NCBI RefSeq assembly: GCF_000009265.1
Contig: NC_008384.1
Span: 558,001 to 622,000 of the forward strand
Direction: 5' to 3'
Length of the DNA: 64,000 nucleotides
From: Rhizobium johnstonii 3841
GTDB taxonomy: Bacteria > Pseudomonadota > Alphaproteobacteria > Rhizobiales > Rhizobiaceae
Shown piece after piece: positions 9,166 to 17,138 of the stretch. The notes beneath the pieces are model-generated. The model had not been told where the DNA came from, searched no databases, and saw only the letters and a list, made by a program, of their open reading frames with translations. The translations under genes and the position numbers were made by a program. The stretch's first letter is position 1; each line of letters starts with the position of its first letter.

Positions 9166-9396
9166 TGTGATCACCATGCTCCTTTTTTGACCGGTTGGAA
9201 AACATTTTTTGTGCAATGCAGCTATGCAACAGCGGATCATCCAGCCGAAGTAGTCTTACCGCGAACTGGATCTGAACTTTTAGAAGGCGTCGATCTGGCG
9301 CCGGACAAGGCCACAGAGAAACGAGCCATCCAATGAAGAGGAGGCCATGCGTGAGGACGCGATGCCTTTGATCGGGTTCGACGATTTCGCTTGATT

Positions 9397-10065
9397 TTAC
9401 TCGGCGTCGTCGTTCGCCTTTGGGAACAGTTGCAGCACATTTGACCCACTCGGGTGCGCGAGAGTGCGCGCCTTTGGGGGCCGCGAGTTGTTTTCTCCAG
9501 CCTTTTGAATAGCTGAAACGAGACCTTCCCGCTGGCGATAATAATCTGGCTTGGCAGGCAGGGTGAGGTCAAACTCTTCGAGCATACGCTCAATAATGTC
9601 CATCGCTTCAGCCGCCAGACCAGCATAACCTTCTTGGCGTCGCTCGAAGAAGCCATCGTATCCGGGCCTGGAAAGGTCGAGACTATCCAACGCATAAGAA
9701 AGGGTCTTCACTCGGTTCGACAACCACAAAATTTCTTCTGAAAGCTCGGTATTAAAAAGCCCCCAGTTTGCGTCCTGCGGAAGTGCAAGGCTTGGATCGC
9801 GAACGTGAAACGCGAATTCGCCTTCATCCATAGGATTGAATTCGGGCATGTCGTGAACGGCCGCATAGCTGGCTCCGACAAAATCGTCTAGGGCCAGCAC
9901 CGTCAGCATCGCCAGGTTTCTAACCTCGGCTTTCGGGCGCCGGTTGATCCCAGACTTCGCAAGTCGAATGACGATGGGAAGCAAGGAGCCAGCGGCTAAA
10001 CCGCCGGCGCCGATGAACGCTCCCATTACCATGATCCCTTGAGTGGTTTCGAAGAACTGCGTCAA
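9397..10065 (-). CDS. Hypothetical protein with N-terminal membrane anchor
   Basis: 222 residues from a TTG start at 10065 preceded by GAGGTGA at good distance. Residues about 10-32 (GIMVMGAFIGAGGLAAGSLL...) form one membrane helix; the rest is soluble and helical, rich in acidic residues (FNPMDEGEFAFHVRDPSLAL, TELSEEILWLSNRVKTLSYAL) with a basic C-terminus. Likely a bitopic inner-membrane protein facing the cytoplasm. I do not recognise a family. It is alone between two gene-poor stretches. Confidence 0.65.
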   Translation of the reverse strand: MTQFFETTQGIMVMGAFIGAGGLAAGSLLPIVIRLAKSGINRRPKAEVRNLAMLTVLALDDFVGASYAAVHDMPEFNPMDEGEFAFHVRDPSLALPQDANWGLFNTELSEEILWLSNRVKTLSYALDSLDLSRPGYDGFFERRQEGYAGLAAEAMDIIERMLEEFDLTLPAKPDYYRQREGLVSAIQKAGENNSRPPKARTLAHPSGSNVLQLFPKANDDAE

Positions 10066-10408
10066 TAGTCACCTCGTTGAATGGGAGCTGCGAGTTGCGT
10101 CAAGAAGCATGCACAGACGGAATCAGCACTTTCCATCCCAGTTTGCCTCGAACTTAAATGATAGGGAACTCCGTTCCCGCCGTGTGGCGCCATTGAGCAA
10201 CCTGACGGCATCATCGTCACCGGCGACCTTAGTTCCTTTGACGCCTTGGCAATGACCTCTCGGTGCAACTTTCGAATTGAACATAAAGTGATATCGGCTG
10301 GCCTGTCTTTCAAGGACCTAACCGAGAACCGGCGATAGTGGTAAGATTTCTCTCAACCATTTTGCGTCATCCTCCAGTTCCCTTCTGAAGCCAATCCACG
10401 AGATCCCA
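10066..10408. other. 343-base region with no supported gene
   Basis: Lies upstream of both the leftward membrane protein and the rightward GH94 gene, so it should hold both promoters. The 83-codon minus frame at 10062-10313 overlaps the TTG start region and looks like chance. No clear operator or hairpin was seen. Confidence 0.4.
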
Positions 10409-13400
10409 ATGCCCTCGGACCTTAATCGCAGTTTCCCAATGCCTCGCCGCGAAGAGCTTGGTCTCTGCACGATCAGCAACGGTTCCGGCCTGTCGATATC
10501 GGCCCTGCCGAACGGCACCCTTTTTGCCATCGAATATGCCGACGACAAGGGATCGGTGCAGATCAACCAGATCCAGGGCTCGCCGCTCGCCGGCGGCGTC
10601 GGTCGCCTTTATCTGCGCATCGGCGGGGCCGCGCCCGAGGTAGTGGAGCTTGTCGGGCCTTGCGCCGATGGCAGCTTCGGGCACGATGCGACGAGCCTCT
10701 CCTGGAGCGGCAAAACGGGCGATATCGGCTACAATGTCCGCCTCGAGCTTCATCCCTCCGAAACCGCCTGGTTTTGGCGTGCCTCCCTCCGGCATCTGAA
10801 GGATGGAACGCTGCCGGTCGATCTGGTGCTGATCCAGGACGTCGGTCTCGGCGATCGCGGCTTCCTGATGAACAGCGAAGCCTATGCATCGCAATATGTC
10901 GATCATCATATCGCCGATCACGAGACATTCGGCCCTGTCGTGATGAACCGGCAAAATCTCAAGCAGTCGGGCGCCCGCAACCCCTGGCTCGCGCAGGGCT
11001 GCCTCAATGGCGCGGCTGCCTATGCCACGGATGCGATCCAACTGGTGCAGGCGAGCGACCGCCTCGACGACTTGCTGGTCGGCTCCTTCGGCACCAGCCT
11101 GCCGAGCAAACGGCGGCAACAGGAGACGGCATGCCCCGCCATTCAGTCGAAATCGCTTTCTGTGCCGGCGACCGGCGCGACCACGACCTTCTTTGCCGTG
11201 TTCGCCGCCGATCATCCCGAGGCGTCGAGCGATGCCGACCTTTCACGGCTTGACGAGCTCGCGGCGACAGACAGTGCGCCCGCCGATATCGAGGAGGTCG
11301 CGCCGGTCCGCAGCCTGCTGCAGGATGCTGCTTTGCTGAAGGCCGAGGCGCTGGACAAAAAGGCGATCGGCAAGCTCTATCCGGAGCGGAGCCTGGAAGA
11401 GCGGGTCGACGGAAAGCTTCTTTCGTTTTTCGTCTCCGACGGCGCTCTGAACCGCCATGTGGTCCTGCGCGACAAGGAGCTGATTGTGGCGCGCCGTCAC
11501 GGCGCGATCGTCAGAAGCGGTGAGAATATGCTGCTCGACGATACGACGCTTGCGGCGACCTGCTGGATGCAGGGCATTTTCGCGGCCCAGCTGACGATGG
11601 GCAATACCTCCTTTCACAAGCTCTTTTCCGTCTCCCGCGACCCCTACAATCTGACGCGCGCCAGCGGGCTGCGCATCATGGCGGATGTCGGCGCCGGCTG
11701 GCAGCTTCTGGCGGTGCCGTCGGCTTTCGAAATGGGGCTCAGCGATTGCCGCTGGATCTATCGCCTTCCCGAACGCACGATCATCGTGTCGGCGGTCGCC
11801 TCCGGCGAGGATGCGGCGATGCAGTGGACCATCTCCGTCGAGGGCGAGCCCTGCCGCTTCCTGGTGTTCGGTCACGTCGTCCTCGGCGAGCGCGAATATG
11901 ACGCGGGTGGGCAGATCGAATTCGATACGTCAGGCAAACGCATGCTTTTCCGGCCGGACCCGGCCTGGCTCTGGGGCGAGCGTTATCCCGATGCCGGCTA
12001 TTGGTTGGTGAGTTCGACGCCCGATGCCATCGATGAGATCGGCGGCGACGAACTGCTCTACAGTGATGGGATTGCGCGCAACGGTGCCTTCGTCGCGCTC
12101 AGATCCCGGCCGACACAGGCGCTGTCCTTTGCCGTCGTCGGCTCAATGACCGATGCGGCGGAAGCCGAGCGACTGGCACAGCGTTATGAGGCCGGCGTCA
12201 CCGATGAAGCCATGCTTGCACCGGCATCAAAATTCTGGCGGAACGCCGTGCGCGGCGTAACGATCGGCAGCACCTCGCCCGACCTTGCCGCGCAGACGAC
12301 CTTGCTGCCCTGGCTCGCGCATGACGCGATCGTGCATCTGAGCGTACCGCACGGCCTCGAGCAATATACGGGTGCGGCCTGGGGTACGCGCGACGCATGC
12401 CAGGGGCCGATCGAATTCCTGCTCGCCTATGAGCATGATCGCGAAGCCAAGGAGGTGCTGAAAACCGTCTTCAGCGAACAGTACCTGGAAAAAGGCGACT
12501 GGCCGCAATGGTTCATGCTGGAGCCCTATGCCAACATCCGGGCGGGCGATAGTCACGGCGACATCGTCGTCTGGCCGCTGAAGGCGCTCTGCGACTATAT
12601 CGAAGCGACCGGCGATCTCGCCATCCTCGACGAGAAAGTCTCCTGGCGCGATGAAAAGACGATGGCCAGGGCGCCAGAGCCCGACACCATCGCAATCCAT
12701 GTCGAGAAGCTGCTCGATACCGTTCGCGAAGCTTTCATCCCGGGAACGCATCTGATCCGCTATGGCGAGGGAGACTGGAACGATTCCCTGCAGCCGGCCG
12801 ATCCGCATCTGCGCGATTGGATGGTCAGCAGTTGGACCGTTGCCCTGCTCTACGAGCAGATCGTCCGTTATTCCGCGATCCTGCGCCGCCTCGGTCATGG
12901 CAACAAGGCCAAGGGCTTAAGGAAGATCGCAACGGCGATGCGCCGGGATTTCAACCGCCATCTCGTGCGTGACGGCGTCGTTGCCGGCTACGGTATCTTC
13001 GATCCCAGCCATGACGGCGTCGAATTGCTGCTGCACCCGAGCGACCAGCGCACCGGCCTGCATTTTTCGCTGATCTCGATGACGCAGGCGATGCTTGGCG
13101 GGCTGTTCACGCCGGCTCAGAGACGCGATCATATGAAGCTGATTAAAGAGCATCTGCTCTTCCCCGACGGCGTGCGCCTGATAGAGAAGCCCGCGACCTA
13201 TGCCGGCGGCCCCGAGACGCTGTTTCGCCGCGCCGAATCCTCCTCCTTCTTCGGTCGCGAGATCGGGCTGATGTATGTGCATGCGCATCTGCGTTATTGC
13301 GAGACGTTGGCGCTCCAAGCCGAGGCGGAAGAGCTCTGGAAGGCGATCGCCGTCGTCAATCCGATTTCGGTCACATCAGCGCTGCCGCATGCATCGCTGC

Positions 13401-13696
13401 GCCAGCGCAATACCTATTTCAGTAGCAGCGATGCGGCTTTCCATGACCGTTATCAGGCAACGGCCGAATGGGAGCGCGTCAAGGCGGGAGAGATCGCCGT
13501 CGACGGCGGATGGCGGATCTATTCAAGCGGCCCCGGGCTCTACACCAGAAGCTTCGTCGAAAATATCCTGGGCTTCAAACGGCGCTTCGGCCGGCGCAAA
13601 CGCAAACCGCTTCTTCCCGCGATCCACGCCTCTGCCGATCTGCACACCGACCATGCCGCCTGGCGGCGGCTGATGAAGCCGAAGCCTGAGGTGTGA
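10409..13696 (+). CDS. GH94 family glycoside phosphorylase (beta-1,2-oligoglucan phosphorylase-like)
   Basis: 1095 residues, large for a GH94 enzyme and close to stand-alone 1,2-beta-oligoglucan phosphorylases (about 1100). The N-terminal half is beta-rich (super-sandwich domains). The (alpha/alpha)6 catalytic barrel begins near residue 630 with LEQYTGAAWGTRDACQGP, the family's substrate loop, and carries GDWND at residues 788-792, where the general-acid Asp lies. No signal peptide, so cytoplasmic: it would split beta-glucosides with phosphate to alpha-glucose 1-phosphate, or build them. It also resembles the C-terminal domain of cyclic beta-1,2-glucan synthase NdvB. The start is uncertain (ATG 10409 or 10439). 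Substrate is inferred from length and taxon only. Confidence 0.8.
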   Translation: MPSDLNRSFPMPRREELGLCTISNGSGLSISALPNGTLFAIEYADDKGSVQINQIQGSPLAGGVGRLYLRIGGAAPEVVELVGPCADGSFGHDATSLSWSGKTGDIGYNVRLELHPSETAWFWRASLRHLKDGTLPVDLVLIQDVGLGDRGFLMNSEAYASQYVDHHIADHETFGPVVMNRQNLKQSGARNPWLAQGCLNGAAAYATDAIQLVQASDRLDDLLVGSFGTSLPSKRRQQETACPAIQSKSLSVPATGATTTFFAVFAADHPEASSDADLSRLDELAATDSAPADIEEVAPVRSLLQDAALLKAEALDKKAIGKLYPERSLEERVDGKLLSFFVSDGALNRHVVLRDKELIVARRHGAIVRSGENMLLDDTTLAATCWMQGIFAAQLTMGNTSFHKLFSVSRDPYNLTRASGLRIMADVGAGWQLLAVPSAFEMGLSDCRWIYRLPERTIIVSAVASGEDAAMQWTISVEGEPCRFLVFGHVVLGEREYDAGGQIEFDTSGKRMLFRPDPAWLWGERYPDAGYWLVSSTPDAIDEIGGDELLYSDGIARNGAFVALRSRPTQALSFAVVGSMTDAAEAERLAQRYEAGVTDEAMLAPASKFWRNAVRGVTIGSTSPDLAAQTTLLPWLAHDAIVHLSVPHGLEQYTGAAWGTRDACQGPIEFLLAYEHDREAKEVLKTVFSEQYLEKGDWPQWFMLEPYANIRAGDSHGDIVVWPLKALCDYIEATGDLAILDEKVSWRDEKTMARAPEPDTIAIHVEKLLDTVREAFIPGTHLIRYGEGDWNDSLQPADPHLRDWMVSSWTVALLYEQIVRYSAILRRLGHGNKAKGLRKIATAMRRDFNRHLVRDGVVAGYGIFDPSHDGVELLLHPSDQRTGLHFSLISMTQAMLGGLFTPAQRRDHMKLIKEHLLFPDGVRLIEKPATYAGGPETLFRRAESSSFFGREIGLMYVHAHLRYCETLALQAEAEELWKAIAVVNPISVTSALPHASLRQRNTYFSSSDAAFHDRYQATAEWERVKAGEIAVDGGWRIYSSGPGLYTRSFVENILGFKRRFGRRKRKPLLPAIHASADLHTDHAAWRRLMKPKPEV

Positions 13697-13702
13697 AAAG
13701 GA

Positions 13703-14443
13703 TTATGCGGTAGCGTCGCGCAGCTCCTCGAAGCGTGCGGCGCTCTTCGACAGGTGGCTTCGGATGGCGCGGCGCGCGGCAGGCTCGTCGCGGTCGCGGA
13801 TCGCCGCGAATATGGCATGGTGTTCCCTGCGCATGCGCGCCGCATGGCGCTTGCGCTCGGCTGATGTCATTTTGTCCAAGCGCGCCCATTGCCGCGGCAC
13901 CATGATGTTGCCGAACGTGTCGAAGAGGCGGCCGTAATAGGAGTTCTGCGTCGCGACCAGAATGGACCTGTGGAAGGCGTAGTCCTCTTGCGCGCCATAT
14001 CCACCCTGCTCCAGTGCCTTGTCGAGGGCATCGAGACGGTCCTGCATGCGGTCAATGTCCTCCTGCGTGCGCCGTAGCGCCGCAAGACCGGCGGCTTCGT
14101 ATTCGACTCCCATGCGCAGCTCCAGCACGCGCAGAACCTCGTCGATCGACTGCAGGTCGTTGGGAATGATGGAGAAGGATCTGGGCGTCGGATCATTCGA
14201 GACGAAAGCCCCAAGGCCTTGCCGCGTGGTGATCAGCCCCTTCGCGCGCAGCGCAGCGAGCGCTTCGCGAACGATCGTCCGGCTGACGCCGGTCGCGGTC
14301 ATGATCGCCTGTTCGGTCGGCAGCCGCTGGCCGGGCTTCAGGTCGCCGGACTCGATTTGCGCCGTCAACATATCGGCAAGGTTGCTGCGCAGGTTCGGCG
14401 CCTGCTGAATGGTATTGAAGACCGCGTTGTCCTTGTCTGCCAT
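13703..14443 (-). CDS. GntR-family (FadR subfamily) transcriptional regulator
   Basis: About 246 residues from ATG 14443; the longer frame to 14500 adds an unlikely Ala-rich tail. Winged-helix DNA-binding domain at about residues 18-85 (LKPGQRLPTEQAIMTATGVSRTIVREALAALRAKGLI, then TRQGLGAFV). An FCD ligand domain follows with metal-binding-type His residues (DYAFHRSIL, REHHAIF, RSHLSKS). It follows kduI-kduD on the same strand, so it probably represses that operon in response to a uronate intermediate. A candidate operator lies upstream of kduI. Confidence 0.85.
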   Translation of the reverse strand: MADKDNAVFNTIQQAPNLRSNLADMLTAQIESGDLKPGQRLPTEQAIMTATGVSRTIVREALAALRAKGLITTRQGLGAFVSNDPTPRSFSIIPNDLQSIDEVLRVLELRMGVEYEAAGLAALRRTQEDIDRMQDRLDALDKALEQGGYGAQEDYAFHRSILVATQNSYYGRLFDTFGNIMVPRQWARLDKMTSAERKRHAARMRREHHAIFAAIRDRDEPAARRAIRSHLSKSAARFEELRDATA

Positions 14444-14586
14444 CCTGTTTCGAAATCCTGGTGTCGAGGCGGCTGCGCCGGCCTCATTTCCTGTTCGCAT
14501 TCCGCATCCACGCTGATGCGGTGGGCAGATACCTAAAGCGCGTCGCGATCGTTCAGATTCGCTCCTCGCGCTTCAGGTGAGACCGA

Positions 14587-15351
14587 TCACCGAGCCAGCC
14601 AACCGCCATCGACGGGCAGCACCGTTCCATGCACGTAGTCGGATGCCGACGATGCCAGGAATACGGCCGCACCGCCGAGTTCGGACGGCGTTCCCCAGCG
14701 CCCGGCCGGGATGCGGGCAAGGATGGCGGCGTTGCGGTCGGCATCCTCGCGCAGCGCCGTGGTGTTGTTGGTCACAAAGTAACCGGGGGCGATGGCGTTG
14801 ACGTTGACGCCCTTGCCGGCCCATTCGCAGGCAAGCAGCTTGGTCAGCCCGGCAAGGCCACTTTTCGAGGCAGTATAAGACGGGATCCGGATGCCGCCCT
14901 GGAAGGAGAGCAGCGAGGCGATGTTGATGATCTTGCCCCTGCCCTTGTCGACCATGTGGCGGCCGGCCGCCTGCGACAGGAAGAAGGCAGTCTTCAGATT
15001 GACGTCGATCACCGCGTCCCAGTCTTCCTCGGTGAAGTCGAGTGCATCGGCGCGGCGGATGATGCCGGCATTGTTGACGAGGATGTCGAGGCCGCCGAAG
15101 GTCTGGATGGTCTCAGCGACGATCCCCTTGACCGGTTCGATGCTGGCAAGATCGGCCTTGACGACATGGAAGCGGCTTCCCGCTTCCTTCACCAGCGCCT
15201 CGGTTTCGTCCATCGAGGAGCGCCCGACGGCGACGATCGACGCACCGGCCTGCGCCAACGCTGCCGCGATGGCCTGGCCGAGCCCTGTATTGGCGCCGGT
15301 GACGACGGCAACCCGGCCGGAAAGGTCGAAGGGATTTGCCACGATGCTCAC
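14587..15351 (-). CDS. kduD: 2-deoxy-D-gluconate 3-dehydrogenase / 2-dehydro-3-deoxy-D-gluconate 5-dehydrogenase
   Basis: Classical short-chain dehydrogenase of 254 residues that interconverts 2,5-diketo-3-deoxygluconate and 2-keto-3-deoxygluconate with NAD(P)H. Cofactor motif TGANTGLGQAI (about 18-28), NNAG (about 92-95), catalytic Ser with YTASK (Tyr/Lys about 159-163) and the SDR C-terminal PVDGGWLAR. Its ATG overlaps the kduI stop by 4 bases, so the two are translationally coupled. The product feeds KdgK and KdgA, which are not in the window. Confidence 0.93.
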   Translation of the reverse strand: MSIVANPFDLSGRVAVVTGANTGLGQAIAAALAQAGASIVAVGRSSMDETEALVKEAGSRFHVVKADLASIEPVKGIVAETIQTFGGLDILVNNAGIIRRADALDFTEEDWDAVIDVNLKTAFFLSQAAGRHMVDKGRGKIINIASLLSFQGGIRIPSYTASKSGLAGLTKLLACEWAGKGVNVNAIAPGYFVTNNTTALREDADRNAAILARIPAGRWGTPSELGGAAVFLASSASDYVHGTVLPVDGGWLAR

Positions 15352-16184
15352 CTCAGATCCGCAATGGCGATATGGTCCATGTCGGTGAAGCTCTTATTGT
15401 CGCCAGCCATCGCCCAGATGAAGCTGTAGTTCTTGGTGCCGGCGCCCGAATGGATCGACCACGGCGGCGAGATGACCGCCTGTTCGTTGGCGACAAGCAT
15501 ATGCCGGGTCTGCTGCGGCTCGCCCATGAAGTGGAAGACACGCTGCTCCGCTTCCAGATCGAAATAGAGATAGGCTTCCATGCGGCGGTCATGCGTATGG
15601 GCAGGCATGGTGTTCCAGACGCTGCCCGGCTCGATCATGGTGAAGCCCAGCGTGAGTTGGCAGGACTGGCAAACGTCCGGATGGATGAACTGATAGATCG
15701 ACCGCTTGTTGGCCGTCGCGGCTTCGCCCGGCGTCAGGTGACGGGCCTTTTCGCGGGTGAGCAACACGGTCGGGTGCGTTTGATGCGCTGGCGTCGAGAC
15801 CAGATAGAACTTTGCCGGATTGGCCGCATCCGCGCTCTCGAACCTGATGTCCTTGGCACCTTTGCCGACATAGAGGCAATCATATTTGGCAAGATCGTAG
15901 TTCGTGCCGTCGACGATGATGCGGCCGGCACCACCGATGTTCAGGGCGCCGAGTTCACGCTCGGCAAGGAAGGTTTCCTGTCCGATCGCCGTCGGCGCCG
16001 TCAGCGTCAGTCCGGGGCCGAGCGGCGTCGCGCCGCCGATGACCATTCGGTCGTAATGCGAATATGTGAGCCGGATCTCGCCGCTCGCGAAGACGGTTTC
16101 CACCAGAAAGTGACGCCGCAGCGTCTCCGTGTCGAAATCACGCACGGCCTCGGGATGGGAGGCGTGCCTCACGTCGATCTGCAT
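15348..16184 (-). CDS. kduI: 5-dehydro-4-deoxy-D-glucuronate isomerase
   Basis: 278 residues, the normal KduI length. It isomerises the unsaturated uronate product (4-deoxy-5-threo-hexosulose uronate) to 2,5-diketo-3-deoxygluconate. Cupin fold; metal-site region PAHTHDRRMEAYLYF (about 197-211) and a later SPPWSIHSGAGTKNY (about 240-254) contain the expected His/Glu ligands. A strong GGAAGGAA site precedes ATG 16184. First gene of kduI-kduD-gntR. Its presence indicates use of pectin or other uronate polymers from plants. Confidence 0.95.
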   Translation of the reverse strand: MQIDVRHASHPEAVRDFDTETLRRHFLVETVFASGEIRLTYSHYDRMVIGGATPLGPGLTLTAPTAIGQETFLAERELGALNIGGAGRIIVDGTNYDLAKYDCLYVGKGAKDIRFESADAANPAKFYLVSTPAHQTHPTVLLTREKARHLTPGEAATANKRSIYQFIHPDVCQSCQLTLGFTMIEPGSVWNTMPAHTHDRRMEAYLYFDLEAEQRVFHFMGEPQQTRHMLVANEQAVISPPWSIHSGAGTKNYSFIWAMAGDNKSFTDMDHIAIADLR

Positions 16185-16287
16185 GTCAATTTTCCTTCCG
16201 CTTCATTGTCGCCACGGGTCGTCGCTGTTACGGGAGCCGGTCTTGTCCAGCGTGTTCCGCTGCGGCGGTATCCATCCGGTTACATAG

Positions 16288-16298
16288 TTGTACGACAA
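16288..16298. promoter_or_regulatory. Candidate GntR/FadR-type operator upstream of kduI
   Basis: The perfect small palindrome TTGT-ACG-ACAA lies 104 bases before the kduI start. FadR-subfamily GntR regulators often bind TTGT(N3)ACAA-like sites, and a GntR gene closes this operon. Inference only. Confidence 0.45.
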
Positions 16299-16472
16299 GT
16301 TTGGTGTCAACAGGTTTGTCGGTGCTCGCTTGAGGAGACGCAAGGCCCGCAAGAGCGCGAAAGAAAATCTGGGAATAGACAGGAGAATTTCCGGAGATGA
16401 TGACGCATCATCCAAGCAATGGATCGCAAGCGGCCGTTCTTGGCGCGATCCATCGGTGCTATGGCCAAAACG

Positions 16473-16625
16473 AAAAAGCCTGCCGCGGGAGGAGGTGCGG
16501 CAGGCTTTCGTAAAAAACCGAACGACAGCTGGGAGGAGGAGTGCTGTCATTCCACAGACGACCCTGGGAGGAGGATGGGGCGCCTGTATATCAAAGGGAT
16601 GCGGGAGGAGGTGCATCGCTTCGAT
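16473..16625 (-). ncRNA. alpha-r14-like small RNA with four CCUCCUCCC anti-SD motifs
   Basis: Read leftward, CCTCCTCCC occurs four times (16603-16611, 16566-16574, 16531-16539, 16487-16495). Each sits in a hairpin loop: GATGC/GCATC (16598-16617), a weak CCC/GGG stem, GACAGC/GCTGTC (16524-16548) and a 9-bp GCCTGCCGC/GCGGCAGGC terminator stem (16478-16505) followed by T5. This is the hallmark of the rhizobial alpha-r14 (NfeR) sRNA family, which pairs with Shine-Dalgarno sequences of target mRNAs. An AT-rich stretch at 16625-16660 can supply the promoter. The 5' end is estimated. Confidence 0.75.
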
Positions 16626-16734
16626 AGAAATAATCATACTTATTTTTTGCTCAGTTGATAGGCACTTCTTTGCAGGGCAGCTATGCGTTATGCGAAAAGC
16701 GGGAGGCTGGATCAGCCTGTTCCATCTGCCGGAA

Positions 16735-16800
16735 GCACAAAAGCAAAGCGCCCGCTCGGGAGGAAGCAGGCGCTGGCATATTCTTTGAAGATGCTTGGTC
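16735..16800 (-). ncRNA. Possible second small RNA or leader hairpin
   Basis: Leftward hairpin AGCGCC/GGCGCT (16747-16774) with TCCTCCCG in its loop and a T-rich tail (CTTTGCTTTTG). It is much like one unit of the neighbouring sRNA. It lies just downstream of the DUF1127 gene on the same strand, so it may simply be that gene's terminator. Confidence 0.4.
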
Positions 16801-16810
16801 TAAGCTGCCG

Positions 16811-16957
16811 TTAGCGGGCGATGGCTGCGCGGGCGACGTTGCGGATTTCGCTGCGGCCGATGCCGAGGTCGTCCAGTTCGCGTGCGGACATACGACCCAG
16901 TTCAGCGACCGTCTGACGATACTTGCGCCAGTTATTGAAAGAGCGTGCTACGTTCAT
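16811..16957 (-). CDS. DUF1127 small Arg-rich protein
   Basis: 48 residues. The sequence begins MNVARSFNNWRKYRQ and continues ELGRMSARELDDLGIGRSEI, the DUF1127 signature (a basic N-terminal helix followed by L-DLG--R-EI). ATG 16957 has AAAGGGGA before it. Members in Agrobacterium, Sinorhizobium and Rhodobacter act in RNA turnover, phosphate and stress physiology as small RNA-binding-type proteins (family knowledge). Close linkage to an anti-SD sRNA on the same strand is notable. Confidence 0.9.
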   Translation of the reverse strand: MNVARSFNNWRKYRQTVAELGRMSARELDDLGIGRSEIRNVARAAIAR

Positions 16958-17138
16958 GATGATCCCCTTTCGTGGGCTTTCGAAGCTTAGCTGCCAGTCC
17001 TTGGCGCTTCGTTCGCTTCGATGAGTTGTATATAATACGAGACCGCTGATTATTGCAGCGCCAATGCATCAGTGCACCTATGCGGCGTTTGCATGTGTCG
17101 CCATATCTTGCAGCATCAGGATCCGAACCGCTTCGCGG

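Larger units (their letters stand above)
8562..9396. other. 835-base region without a confident protein gene
   Basis: Short frames occur on both strands (for example 8642-8851 plus, 8980-9240 minus) but none has a family resemblance together with a good ribosome site. The region holds two minus-strand terminators (8857-8891 and 9054-9084) and one likely small RNA. It is AT-richer than the flanks. Confidence 0.5.

Noticed and set aside
8980..9240. 86-codon minus frame across the sRNA candidate
   Set aside because: It reads straight through a strong terminator hairpin with T8, so it is unlikely to be translated as such.
10062..10313. 83-codon minus frame
   Set aside because: Overlaps the start of the downstream gene, no family and no good start site.
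16441..16625. CRISPR-like or direct-repeat array from the four GGGAGGAGG motifs
   Set aside because: Motifs are only 9 bases, with different flanks each forming its own stem; fits an anti-SD small RNA, not an array.
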